In this document: one piece after another, positions 1 to 7,634 of the stretch
Position numbering within the stretch: the first letter of the stretch is position 1
Layout of the letters: each line of letters starts with the position of its first letter
Source: JAICIG01 sp035532215
GTDB lineage: Bacteria; Planctomycetota; Planctomycetia; Pirellulales; JAICIG01
DNA length: 29,654 bases
NCBI GenBank assembly: GCA_035532215.1
Contig: DATKRK010000157.1
Span: 1 to 29,654, forward strand
Reading direction: 5' to 3'
The notes under the pieces: model-generated
What the model was told of the DNA's origin: nothing
Databases searched by the model: none
Seen by the model: the letters and a program-made list of their open reading frames with translations, nothing else
Translations under genes and position numbers: made by a program

Positions 1-46
1 CGAAAATTACCTTGGCGCTCGGCGAACGCTGCTCTGGGCGGCGGCG
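1..46 (+). repeat. Partial duplicate of the SGNH gene 5' region
   Basis: Bases 1-46 are identical to 269-314, which encode residues 17-31 of the SGNH-type protein that starts at 222. This copy is in the same reading frame and then runs into unrelated codons and a TGA at about 77. It is therefore the broken end of a duplication whose left part lies outside the window. The offset between copies is 268 bp. Confidence 0.85.
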
Positions 47-86
47 AGGCGCCGATCGGGAGAAACGGGTGCGCGATGAACGAATT

Positions 87-110
87 CCCAGGCATAAATG
101 CCTGGGCTAC
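87..110. repeat. Short palindrome of dispersed-repeat type
   Basis: The sequence CCCAGGCAT-AA-ATGCCTGGG is a near-perfect inverted repeat of about nine base pairs per arm, followed by CTACG. It lies within the 268 bp separating the two copies of the SGNH gene fragment. It resembles the other small hairpin repeats in this window and is probably a dispersed chromosomal repeat. Confidence 0.5.
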
Positions 111-221
111 GTAAAAGATCTGGCCGAACGCGATCGCGAAATTCGAGTGGAAAAGACGTGTAGAACAACGCGCGGGGCTGCCCCACGCAGCACTGCGGAA
201 CTTCCTGAATCAAACCCCCTG

Positions 222-1310
222 ATGCCTCAAGCGCCGGGCGCCGATAGTAGGCTCGTGCGACAAAAGGCCGAAAATTACCTTGGCGCTCGGCGAACGCTGC
301 TCTGGGCGGCGGCGGGCTGGGTGTTTGCGCAATTGGCGCTGGCGGCGGCCATCGAATTGGTTCTGCCCGAAGTGCGCGATCCGGAATATGCCGTTCGCGA
401 GCGACGGCTGCTAGCACGGCTGGCGGGCGGCGAGCCGCGACTGTGGTTGATGCTGGGCAGTTCGCGGACGCAACTCGGTTTGCAGGCGGCGCGGCTGGTC
501 GAGCCGGACGGCCGCGAAACTCCCTTGGTGTTCAACTTCGGCATGCCGGGCTGCGGACCGCTGATGCAAGCCGTGTGCTTCGAGCGGCTGTTGGCCCGCG
601 GCGTGCGGCCCGAGCGGCTGTTGATCGAAGTCAACCCGGCGATGCTGGCTTGGCGCGACGGCGAGCCGATGGAAGAACGGTGGCTCGACGGCGCCCGGCT
701 TTCGGCCGCGGAACTGGCCCGACTGCTGCCCTATTATCAGCAGCCGCGGCGCGTGCTACGCAACTGGGCGTGGGCCTGGCTGGCGCCGTGCCGGCGACGC
801 GCGCGCGAATTGCGGCGGCTGGCGGCCTTCGACGCAGAAGCCGAACCAGACGCCGACGCGGCCGATTGGCTGATGGACGATTACGGCTGGCAACTCGTGC
901 CCGCGCCGAGCGACGCCGAGCGACGCCGCGAGTTGACTCGCCTGGCGGCCGCTCAATACGACGGCGCCTTGTCGCAGTTCGAGCCCGGACCGATGCAGCG
1001 CAAGGCGCTCGACGAATTGCTGGCGCGCTGCCGGCGAGAGTCGATCGCCGCGGCGCTCGTGCTGATGCCTGAAGGTGCGTCGTTCGGACGGCTTTACGGC
1101 CCGCGATCGGAGCCCGCTTTGCAACAACTGCTGGGCGACTTGCGTCGCGAACACGACGTCGCGGTGATCGACGCCCGGCGTTGGGTCGCCGATGAATTCT
1201 TTTCCGACGGGCATCATCTTCTGCCCGACGGCGCCGCCGCCTTCACCGACCGCTTCGCCCGCGAAACGCTGCCGATTCGCCTTGTCTCGCGCGGATCGCG
1301 CCGGAGATAG
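222..1310 (+). CDS. Membrane-anchored SGNH/GDSL-type protein
   Basis: A protein of 362 residues with a single hydrophobic segment at about residues 26-48, so probably a signal anchor with the rest outside the cytoplasm. After it comes a GSSR motif (residues 79-82) in a beta-strand context, the block FNFGMPGCGP, and near the C terminus DGHH (residues 329-332). These match the serine block and the Asp-x-x-His block of SGNH hydrolases. Family knowledge: such anchored SGNH proteins often work with MBOAT acyltransferases to acetylate exported polysaccharides; none is visible here. I chose ATG 222 because the open frame upstream is repeat and duplicated sequence, although no clear ribosome binding site precedes it. 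The gene is probably an ordinary chromosomal neighbour and not part of the phage-like cluster. The exact substrate is unknown. Confidence 0.7.
   Translation: MPQAPGADSRLVRQKAENYLGARRTLLWAAAGWVFAQLALAAAIELVLPEVRDPEYAVRERRLLARLAGGEPRLWLMLGSSRTQLGLQAARLVEPDGRETPLVFNFGMPGCGPLMQAVCFERLLARGVRPERLLIEVNPAMLAWRDGEPMEERWLDGARLSAAELARLLPYYQQPRRVLRNWAWAWLAPCRRRARELRRLAAFDAEAEPDADAADWLMDDYGWQLVPAPSDAERRRELTRLAAAQYDGALSQFEPGPMQRKALDELLARCRRESIAAALVLMPEGASFGRLYGPRSEPALQQLLGDLRREHDVAVIDARRWVADEFFSDGHHLLPDGAAAFTDRFARETLPIRLVSRGSRRR
269..314 (+). repeat. Second copy of the 46 bp direct repeat, inside the SGNH gene
   Basis: Identical to 1-46. Here the sequence is an integral part of the coding region, just before and within the transmembrane segment. 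The identity shows that the duplication was recent or is being maintained. Confidence 0.85.
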
Positions 1311-1515
1311 CCGATCGGGTGGGACGCAGCGCTGCGCGGCATTCTGCGCGAAGAGCCCGCGACAGCGCGAAACCAGCAAAACGCGAAACACGATTCCCTT
1401 CGCCGGCGGTTTTCTTCAGGCCCCGTTCGCGCGATCGCACGTTCTCGCTTTCGCGATCCACTCGCCTGCCGGCGCTCCTCGGTCTGCAAACCTATCCGCC
1501 GCGCGACGCAGGGGC

Positions 1516-1543
1516 TTGACAAACGGTAAATATTATTTACAAT
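1516..1543 (+). promoter_or_regulatory. Sigma70-like promoter for the phage-like cluster
   Basis: A perfect TTGACA (1516-1521) is followed after 16 bases by TACAAT (1538-1543), a five-of-six match to the -10 consensus. The surroundings are AT-rich in an otherwise GC-rich region. The start of transcription would fall near 1550, about 70 bases before the first plus-strand gene of the cluster. The rest of 1311-1621 holds no gene that I can support. Confidence 0.7.
1526..1540. promoter_or_regulatory. Operator-like palindrome inside the promoter
   Basis: GTAAAT-ATT-ATTTAC is a perfect six-base inverted repeat with a three-base centre. It fills the spacer and enters the -10 box, where a bound dimeric repressor would block RNA polymerase. 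No matching repressor gene is visible in the window. Confidence 0.5.
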
Positions 1544-1621
1544 ACGTCGATTCGCGCCGGCGGTTCCGCGGGCGCGGTGCGCTGAATCTCCGTCGTCATC
1601 GAGCGAGAGGAGCGTCTGGAC

Positions 1622-2038
1622 ATGTCCTGGAACGAAGCCTTCGGCGGCGATCCGGTCTACACGCGCGAGTTGTCCGAAGCTCGGGCAGAACAGTTCGAAC
1701 GCTTCCGCGAAGCGCGAGCGCGATTCGGCGAGCCGATCGCCGCAAAGCGCGAACGCAACCCGCACGGCGCTTGCGGCTGGCGCCTGGCCGACGTCGTCGA
1801 GCCGCGTTCGGGGCCCGGCTACGTGAATCGCACCGTGTTTCCCTACGGCGGCGCGCTTGAACCGAGGACCAGACGCCGCCCGACGCGCGCCGAGCCGCCG
1901 GCCGGCGCGCTAAAGCTCGCAGGCGAAGCCGATCGCGAACAGGAGTTGGCCCTGGCGGCCGCTCTGTATTACAAACGTTCTGTTTCTCCGCGCGTCGCGA
2001 AGAATCATGCGGCGCTTTTAGGGGCGAGCCACGGATGA
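1622..2038 (+). CDS. Hypothetical protein with repeat-derived C terminus
   Basis: A 138-residue protein that I do not recognise. It is rich in Arg, Glu and Ala and contains the phrase GYVNRTVFPYGGAL near the middle. The start is well supported: GAGAGGAG lies nine bases before ATG 1622, and a strong promoter lies about 80 bases upstream. The last 24 or so residues (from LYYKRSVSPR on) come from a dispersed repeat at 1967-2024 that reappears at 4889-4946, where it sits outside any real gene. The original C terminus has therefore probably been replaced by repeat insertion. As the first gene after the promoter and before the terminase it may be an early or regulatory gene of the cluster, but nothing in the sequence shows its job. 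Confidence 0.55.
   Translation: MSWNEAFGGDPVYTRELSEARAEQFERFREARARFGEPIAAKRERNPHGACGWRLADVVEPRSGPGYVNRTVFPYGGALEPRTRRRPTRAEPPAGALKLAGEADREQELALAAALYYKRSVSPRVAKNHAALLGASHG
1967..2024 (+). repeat. Dispersed repeat family D, copy 1 (left part)
   Basis: This matches 4889-4946 with only a few differences (shared core ACAAACGTTCTGTTTCTCCG). In the second locus the repeat runs straight on into the block GGCTCAATTGGTTGCGGCC. Here that block is separated from it by about 230 bp and sits at 2253-2284. Confidence 0.85.
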
Positions 2039-2256
2039 AACACGGATCGAACACGGATCGGAGATGGTTTTTTGGTTCCTCAGCAGAATCTGTCGGTGAT
2101 TTTGGCTGCAGATCAGATTGAGACGCAACCGTAGCCCCGCTAATCGGCGCATAAACCGCCCATAGATCCCATAGATTCTGCGGAAGAGCCGTTTTTTTCC
2201 GATTCAGTATTTCGTCCGTGATCGATCCGTGTTTTATCCGTGATTCATCCGTGGCT
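2022..2256. repeat. Insertion-like element with inverted CACGGAT-rich ends
   Basis: The left end reads GAGCCACGGATGAA and the right end TTCATCCGTGGCTC, exact reverse complements. Several further CACGGAT/ATCCGTG units are arranged inward from each end. The element interrupts the family D repeat that is continuous at 4889-4979. It has no coding capacity that I can support, so it resembles a small non-autonomous element. Confidence 0.7.
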
Positions 2257-2284
2257 CAATTGGTTGCGGCCGAAGGCCGCGCTG
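2253..2284 (+). repeat. Dispersed repeat family D, copy 1 (right part)
   Basis: The block beginning GGCTCAATTGGTTGCGGCC recurs at 4948-4979. Downstream, 2296-2335 holds a degenerate right arm of repeat family B (GCGCGGGGCTGCGCCCCACC) just before the small terminase start. Confidence 0.8.
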
Positions 2285-2341
2285 TGACGTCTCCAGTGCG
2301 CGGGGCTGCGCCCCACCCTACTTCGCCCTACCCTACTGCGC

Positions 2342-2872
2342 ATGCCTGAATCCCCTGATGATCTCGATGCTTCCCGAGCGCCTGGCGAAAGCCGATGCGG
2401 GCGCGGCGAGGATCGCGAGCGCGTGGAACTGTGCCGGAAGTTGTTGGCTTTGCGCGTGAGCGAGAGCGATATCGAGCGGGCGCTGGCCGGCAAGTTCGGC
2501 GTCGGCCGCCGTGCTGCGCGGCGGTGCGTGGCGCTCGCCTGGCAAAGGATGTTGACCGCGGCGGGCCGTTCGCGCGACGTGCACGTGGCCGACGCTTATG
2601 CCTTCTACTGCTCGCTGATCGCCAACGCCGACACGAAAGACGCCGACCGGATCAAGGCCCAAGAGCGGATCGAAAAGCTGCTCGGTCTCGAGCCGGCGTC
2701 CCCGACCGAGACGAGCGGCCTCGACGGCGAGCCGCTGACGCTTCCCTGGATGCTCCTCAACGTCGATCACTCGGCCGCGCCGCCGACCGGCGAGCCGCCG
2801 AACATGCGCCGCGGCGACGTCGAGTACGATCGGCTGACCGCGCGAAGTAATCTCGACGAGCCACGATCGTAA
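2342..2872 (+). CDS. Terminase small subunit-like protein
   Basis: A 176-residue protein directly upstream of the large terminase. Residues of about 25-70 can fold as a helix-turn-helix (ELCRKLLALRVSESDIERAL, then a second helix rich in Arg and Ala). This is followed by a helical segment with DAYAFYCSLIANADTKDADR and KAQERIEKLLGL, a pattern typical of small terminases in which an N-terminal DNA-binding domain precedes an oligomerisation helix. The role would be recognition of the packaging start site and recruitment of the motor. No strong Shine-Dalgarno site is present; the start lies directly after a degenerate family B repeat arm. The call rests on position and fold pattern more than on a diagnostic motif. 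Confidence 0.6.
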   Translation: MPESPDDLDASRAPGESRCGRGEDRERVELCRKLLALRVSESDIERALAGKFGVGRRAARRCVALAWQRMLTAAGRSRDVHVADAYAFYCSLIANADTKDADRIKAQERIEKLLGLEPASPTETSGLDGEPLTLPWMLLNVDHSAAPPTGEPPNMRRGDVEYDRLTARSNLDEPRS

Positions 2873-2875
2873 GCA

Positions 2876-3137
2876 ATCGTAGGGTGGGGCGCTAGCCCCA
2901 CGCGCAACACGCTTCATCACGAAGCGCCGGTCTCCTATGCCTCCACCGCGTGCGGCGGGGTGGCTGGCGGCAGAGCGAAGCGATGCCCCGGCGACCTGGG
3001 GCTTCGCCCAGGCTCAGCCGCCAGCCACGCGAATGTTGCAATGGCTTCGAAGAAACACGAGTTCCACGCGCAACACGCTTCATCGCAAACGATCGGTCTC
3101 CCATGCCTCCTCCGCGTGCGGCTGCGCCACACCCTAC
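2876..3137. repeat. Composite repeat region (families B and E) before the large terminase
   Basis: A left arm of family B (TAGGGTGGGGCGCTAGCCCC) begins at 2879. The segment starting CCACGCGCAACACGCTTCATC at 2898-2954 is repeated at 3064-3118, and each copy carries ATGCCTCCnCCGCGTGCGGC. Between them lies a family E hairpin (2960-3030, GTGGCTGGCGG to CCGCCAGCCAC). A degenerate family B right arm ends at 3137 and overlaps the terminase start. Confidence 0.7.
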
Positions 3138-4809
3138 AGACCCTGCCAATCGCGGCGCCGACCGACGCCGCGCGACCCAGCGAATGCTCGACGAGTGGGC
3201 CAGACACGCCAGCGATCCGTGCGGCTTCGTGCATCGGTTCTGGCCGCACGTCGGCCTGGCGCCGTATCAGCGCGAGATTCTCGAATCGGTGCGCGACAAC
3301 GCAGAGACGTGGGTCCATTCGGCCAACAAGATGGGCAAGTCGTTCGTGGCGGCGCTGGCCGCCGTGTGGTGGTTTACGACGCGCCGCGGCCGCGTGATCG
3401 TCACCGCCCGCAGCGGCCGGCATTTGAAGCTGGTGCTGTGGCCCGAGATCAAAAGCCTGCTGCGGACGACGTGCGTCGACGACGGCGGCCGCTGGCGGCG
3501 GTTCGATTTCGGCTTTCGGCAGTTGGAGCAGTTCGTGTATTGGCCGCCCGGACCGAACGGCAAGTCGGACGAGCGGTACTACATCGCCGGGCTGTTGCAG
3601 AACGAAGAAGAATCGTTCCAGGGCCTGCACCTGCCCACGCTCGGCGACGGCACGCCGACGGTGCTGGCGATCGTCGACGAGGCCAGCAACCAGGAGCGGT
3701 GGCTGTACGACGCGATCAGTTCGTACGCGCATCGCATTCTTGAAATCGGCAACCCGACGCACGCCGAGGGGAAGTTTTACGAAGTTTGCCGCGCGCGCGA
3801 CCAGCGGCTCGCCGGGCCCGGCGGCCGGCTGTTTCGCAAAGTGTTGCACGTCGGCGGCGAACAGTCGCCGAACGTGACGGCCGGCCGGCGCTGGGAGGCC
3901 GATCGCAGTTCGACGAGGCTCGAGCGGCCGCCCACGATCATCCCGGGCATATTGTCGTACGAGCAATTCCTGGAGCGGAAAGCCCACTGGTCGGCGCACC
4001 AGGTGCGGACGCGGCTGTGGGGGCTGTTTCCGGACGAAGGCGCCGGCCGCTTGTTTCCGGCCGAGTGGCTCGACGCGGCTCAGCGGCTGGGCCGCTCGCT
4101 GGCCGAGCATCGTGCGCAAGGCGGCCCGCGGCGATCGGGCCGGCCGTACGCGTTGGGCGTCGACGTGTCGCAAGGCGGCGGCGACCTGACGGCGTGGGTC
4201 GTGCTCGGCCGCTACGGCGTGCGCAAGCTGCTGGTCCGCGAAACGCCGAACACGGCCGAGATCGCCGGGCAGACGATTCGGCTGATGCGAGCCTTTCGCA
4301 TCGCGCCGGCCTGGGTGGCGTTCGACGCCGGCGGCGGCGGCAAGCAGATCGCCGATTTGCTGCGCGACCGCGGCTTCGAAGAGCTGCTCGACGTGACCTT
4401 CGGCGCCGCGGCCGACGACCCTCGCAAATACAAAAACAAACGGGCCGAGTTGTACGGCGAGCTGCGCGAGGCGCTCGCCCCGCGGCGACGCGTCGAGCGG
4501 CTGTTGGCGACGCCGCTCGAGCATTGGCCGCGCGGGGCGAGTTGCCTGGCCTTGCCGCCCGACGACGCGCTGTTGCGCGAAGATCTGGCGGTGCTGCCCT
4601 TGCTGCGCGACGCCGAAGGCCGCTTGCGTTTGCCGCCCAAGGACAAACCGTCCCGGCAGACGAGCAGCCATCGCGAGCGCAGCGTGCGCGAGCTGTTAGG
4701 CGGCCGTTCGCCCGACCGCGGCGACGCGCTCGCGCTGGCCTGGTACGCCTGGCAGCAGGGCCGCGCGCTGAGTCAGGCCGAGACGGTCGATCGGCCGCTG
4801 GTGTGGTAA
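3103..4809 (+). CDS. terL: Phage terminase large subunit (packaging ATPase and nuclease)
   Basis: A 568-residue motor protein that would pump DNA into a prohead through the portal. The ATPase Walker A motif is NKMGKS (GKS at residues 78-80). Walker B is VLAIVDEA, with D192 and E193. The C-terminal RNase H-like nuclease shows GVDVSQGGGD (D354), AFDAGGGG (D408) and GDALALAW (D541), the usual spacing for three acidic metal ligands. Length is normal for the family. The start is uncertain: the frame is open back to 2950, but sequence before about 3140 is repeat. ATG 3103 lies in a repeat arm, and ATG 3184 (MLDEWARHASDPCGF) begins exactly where terminase-like sequence starts. All key residues are present, so the enzyme should be active. 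Confidence 0.93.
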   Translation: MPPPRAAAPHPTDPANRGADRRRATQRMLDEWARHASDPCGFVHRFWPHVGLAPYQREILESVRDNAETWVHSANKMGKSFVAALAAVWWFTTRRGRVIVTARSGRHLKLVLWPEIKSLLRTTCVDDGGRWRRFDFGFRQLEQFVYWPPGPNGKSDERYYIAGLLQNEEESFQGLHLPTLGDGTPTVLAIVDEASNQERWLYDAISSYAHRILEIGNPTHAEGKFYEVCRARDQRLAGPGGRLFRKVLHVGGEQSPNVTAGRRWEADRSSTRLERPPTIIPGILSYEQFLERKAHWSAHQVRTRLWGLFPDEGAGRLFPAEWLDAAQRLGRSLAEHRAQGGPRRSGRPYALGVDVSQGGGDLTAWVVLGRYGVRKLLVRETPNTAEIAGQTIRLMRAFRIAPAWVAFDAGGGGKQIADLLRDRGFEELLDVTFGAAADDPRKYKNKRAELYGELREALAPRRRVERLLATPLEHWPRGASCLALPPDDALLREDLAVLPLLRDAEGRLRLPPKDKPSRQTSSHRERSVRELLGGRSPDRGDALALAWYAWQQGRALSQAETVDRPLVW

Positions 4810-5218
4810 TTTTGGATTTTGGATTTTGGATTGCGGACAGGAACCACGGATGTCACGGATTTCACGGATAAAGAATCCGTGTCATCCGTACTACAAACGT
4901 TCTGTTTCTCCGCGTCTCGCGAAGATTCATGCGGCGCTTTTGGCGGGGGCTCAATTGGTTGCGGCCGAAGGCCGCGCTGGGAAATCCGTGGTTCGCTTGG
5001 ATTTTGAATTGAACCGCGGATGGGGCGAACGTCGCGGATTTGTTAGCGCGGATTGTGCAACAGCGCAGACCAAGAACGAAGCGTAGGCGAGTAACTCTTG
5101 CAACAACACAGAACCCAAAATCCAAAATCGAACATCCACAATTCCTCTGTGTTCTCAGTGCCCTCTGTGGCAAACAATTCCGGCGGATAACGGCTTTCCC
5201 AGAAAGGAAGACAAAATT
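4810..5218. repeat. Intergenic region made of dispersed repeats
   Basis: No gene is supported here. The region starts with ATTTTGGATTTTGGATTTTG, then a hairpin of CACGGAT units (4844-4889), then an uninterrupted family D repeat (4889-4979). After that come CCAAAATCCAAAATC and a CTCTGTG-rich stretch near 5150-5170. All but the last are seen elsewhere in the window. The final bases carry the Shine-Dalgarno site of the next gene. Confidence 0.75.
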
Positions 5219-5728
5219 ATGCGACTTTCCCGAACTCGGTTGTGGCTCTTGGCGCGGATCAATCCGGCGCTGGCCGGCAAGTTTCGCGATCTGGCGGCCG
5301 AGGCGCGGTCGAATCACGAAGCCTGGAAAGCGGCGCGGGCCGAAGCCGCGGCGCACGCGGCCAGCAATCGGAGCTTGCGGCAGCAAGCCGACATTCTGCG
5401 CGAGCAATTGCAGCACGCCGAGACGCAGCTTGCCGCTTGTCAAACTTCGCTGGCCGCGGCCGAGGCGGAACTGGGCGAATTGCGCGAGGGCGATCGCCAA
5501 CGAGCCGAACGCCTCGAATCGCTGGCCGCCGAACTGCGCGACGAGCGTCACGAGCACGCCAAGACGGCCAAGCAGCTCGAACTGGCCGGCGAAGAGAATC
5601 GCCTGTTGGCCGCAATTCACGAAACCGACATCGCCCGCCGCAAGCGCGAGCAAGCCCTCCTCGACCGCGACCGCGCCGAAGCCGAAACGGCGCTGCTGGT
5701 GGCGAGGAGGCAGGTCGAGGAAGAGTAG
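5219..5728 (+). CDS. Coiled-coil protein of unknown function
   Basis: A 169-residue protein predicted to be almost entirely helical. From about residue 28 to the end it shows heptad-like spacing of Leu and Ala among Glu, Arg and Gln, for example LRQQADILREQLQHAETQL. The N terminus is basic (MRLSRTRLWLLARINPALAG). A good AAAGGAAG lies eight bases before the ATG. It sits between terminase and portal. A scaffold or accessory packaging role is possible because scaffolds are small helical proteins, but scaffolds usually lie next to the capsid gene. I do not recognise a family. Confidence 0.6.
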   Translation: MRLSRTRLWLLARINPALAGKFRDLAAEARSNHEAWKAARAEAAAHAASNRSLRQQADILREQLQHAETQLAACQTSLAAAEAELGELREGDRQRAERLESLAAELRDERHEHAKTAKQLELAGEENRLLAAIHETDIARRKREQALLDRDRAEAETALLVARRQVEEE

Positions 5729-6140
5729 GGCGCTGCGCGACGAGAATGGACTGGCGGTAGCTGAAGAGTACGGGGGGAGGCGGCACTTCGGCTAAAAAAC
5801 GAGCAGGTGCCACTCGGCTCGTCGTTGCCGTGCTGGAAGCCGCGATATAAATGGTTTATATAACACGACTTAGGTGGCCTCGACTCATTTCCGGCCTGCG
5901 GTTAGCCTAAGCGGGTGCGAATTATTGCCAAGGCATCTTCAACGGTCTAACCTGCACTGGCAAAACGAGTGTCCCCGTAACTCATAAGTCTCAGCCAGCT
6001 TTTGGTTTATGCTTGCAACTGCTTGATCGAGATGCCAGACTTAAGCTGGAGGGTCGAAGAGGTTCGCCAAGCATCAGCTTACCGGCCGATTCTATTCGCA
6101 TCCGTTGACCGCTGCCCAGAATGTGCAAGGGTTCCTGCAG
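5729..6140. other. Gene-free, lower-GC stretch upstream of an accessory pair
   Basis: I see no supported gene in these 412 bases and none of the dispersed repeats. Base composition falls from 5800 onward. TTGCCG (5825-5830) and TATAAA (5846-5851), 15 bases apart, are a weak promoter candidate; TTATATAA follows at 5856-5863. The change in composition marks the left edge of a probable insertion. Confidence 0.4.
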
Positions 6141-6617
6141 ATGAAAGAAGCGAAAAACAAGCACAGAGCCACGACATCGCGGTTACCGTCATTCAATTGC
6201 TGCGACGTACATTGGTGCCAACACTTAAAAGACGACGTCGCCCATGCGATAATCGTTTCGGTTCGAGGAAAAGGCCTTTCGGACGAGGATACTGCAAAGT
6301 TGCGGCGGGCACTTAACGAGGGTCGCGCTTCATCTATTTTCGAAGAGTGCAGGAGGACGGCTCAGCACTCGGCGTCGAGCGTATTTACAAACAATATCCG
6401 CAGTTGGTTCAACTCAATGCCGTCTTTTATGACGGGCGTGGGAAGCGTCGGAGATTTGGGGGGACAACTGCGAAATATGAATTTGAGCAAATACGTCGCC
6501 CTCGACGGTAGCGATGAAATCGACGAGCTTCGCTCGCTTTGGGCAGAGGTGGGTGAAGATCTTTGGCATGGTATGATTCACTTCACTGAGCCGCTCGAAA
6601 AAGGTGCAGCCGACTAA
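6141..6617 (+). CDS. Hypothetical protein of the accessory pair
   Basis: A 158-residue protein that I do not recognise. The N-terminal part has CCDVHWCQHLKDD, with three Cys and two His close together, which could bind metal. It then has AIIVSVRGKGLSDEDTAKL and a mixed helical C-terminal half. An upstream TTG at 6105 would add 12 residues, so the start is uncertain. Codon use is less GC-rich than in the phage genes on either side. Its stop codon overlaps the GTG start of the DUF2335 gene by 14 bases, so the two are probably co-translated and work together. Confidence 0.6.
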   Translation: MKEAKNKHRATTSRLPSFNCCDVHWCQHLKDDVAHAIIVSVRGKGLSDEDTAKLRRALNEGRASSIFEECRRTAQHSASSVFTNNIRSWFNSMPSFMTGVGSVGDLGGQLRNMNLSKYVALDGSDEIDELRSLWAEVGEDLWHGMIHFTEPLEKGAAD

Positions 6618-7254
6618 AGTGGACGAAGATCAACCGGAATCCACTGAGTACAAGCCCCTAACAGCGCCGGTAGATCCCTCCGCTTCTGAAGCGGAAACTG
6701 GCGCAGGGCAGCAATCCGAAGGCGAATCTGACGATTCACGCTCCCGTGATGGCTCCTCGCGCGATTCGCGAGAGTCAAACAAGGAGTTCTTTGCGCAACT
6801 CGCGCTCCGCATAACGGAACACAGTGGACCGCTCCCGCCTCCTGAAGTACTGGGCGCCTACGAGAAAGCGATTCCGGGCTCTGGAAAGAGCATTATTAGA
6901 ATGGCCGTTAGCGCGGCCAATCACAGAAGAGAAATAAATCTGCGGCATGCCAGATTTCAACGGCGGGTTCTAGAATTGAAGGGGCGAGAATCGCTGTTGG
7001 GGCAGGTTTTTGCATTTACTTTGGCATTAGTTGCTATCGTCGGTGGAATTGTGCTGCTCTTCGCGGAGAAACCGGTTGCCGGCCTTGGGACGATAATTAC
7101 CGCGGCCGTCGCCCTTATCACGGCATTCATTGCCGGAAAGCTTATCCGCCCTGCTGACGCGGAGCCGGCGAAAGAGGATCGAGAAAGAGGAGATCGTAAA
7201 GAAACGGCTCCGGCTCGGAATACGACACCTACGGTCTCAACATCCAGGCAATAA
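6604..7254 (+). CDS. DUF2335 family membrane protein
   Basis: A 216-residue protein from a GTG start overlapping the previous gene. The first 60 residues are a polar, Ser/Glu/Asp-rich tail of low complexity. The core carries the DUF2335 signature: GPLPPPEVLGAYEKAIPGSG, then a basic helix with NHRREINLRHARFQRR, then two transmembrane helices at about residues 131-153 and 158-181. The C terminus is charged and probably cytoplasmic. DUF2335 proteins are known from bacteria and mobile elements without a settled function. Composition is lower in GC than the neighbours, which together with the tight pairing suggests an imported accessory module placed between terminase and portal. Confidence 0.8.
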   Translation: MQPTKVDEDQPESTEYKPLTAPVDPSASEAETGAGQQSEGESDDSRSRDGSSRDSRESNKEFFAQLALRITEHSGPLPPPEVLGAYEKAIPGSGKSIIRMAVSAANHRREINLRHARFQRRVLELKGRESLLGQVFAFTLALVAIVGGIVLLFAEKPVAGLGTIITAAVALITAFIAGKLIRPADAEPAKEDRERGDRKETAPARNTTPTVSTSRQ

Positions 7255-7634
7255 TGCAATTTCAGACTGCCAGTTTGAGAGACTGTCCGCCGTGCAGCGT
7301 GGGATCTAAACCCGCGGTCGAATCGGCTGAATCGTTGCATGCTGCGCGAGCCCTATCAGTAGCGGACAGTGTGCAATTGACAGAGCTAACGCAAGTTCAC
7401 TTCTAACGAAGAGCATTCTCTGCTCTGCGCCGCCCATGAGCCATTGACGCACGCCAGCGCAATTCATTTCTCCAAGGAATCCGCCAAAAGCCAGCCAAGC
7501 TCTCCCAACCCAAGCCGCCTTCGTGGCAGAATGGGCCGCTGTCGCGAGGACGAGTCGCGACGCAGCGACGCGAACGCGTATCGTAGTAGACGCGGCGCCC
7601 CTGCCGCGTGCTTTCAATCTTCCGCGAGGCGCCC
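7255..7634. other. Gene-free gap before the portal gene
   Basis: About 380 bases with no supported gene and no copy of the dispersed repeats found elsewhere. Lower GC persists to about 7480 and then the high-GC host-like composition returns, so the right edge of the accessory insert probably lies here. Confidence 0.4.

Noticed and set aside
1192..1860. Overlapping plus and minus frames between the SGNH gene and the 1622 gene
   Set aside because: They run across a promoter and an intergenic region and have compositions typical of GC-driven spurious frames.
2935..4671. A 578-residue open frame on the minus strand
   Set aside because: It lies antisense to the large terminase, whose motifs are unmistakable, and its protein is rich in Arg, Gln and Pro without any recognisable motif. 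High GC content creates such shadow frames.
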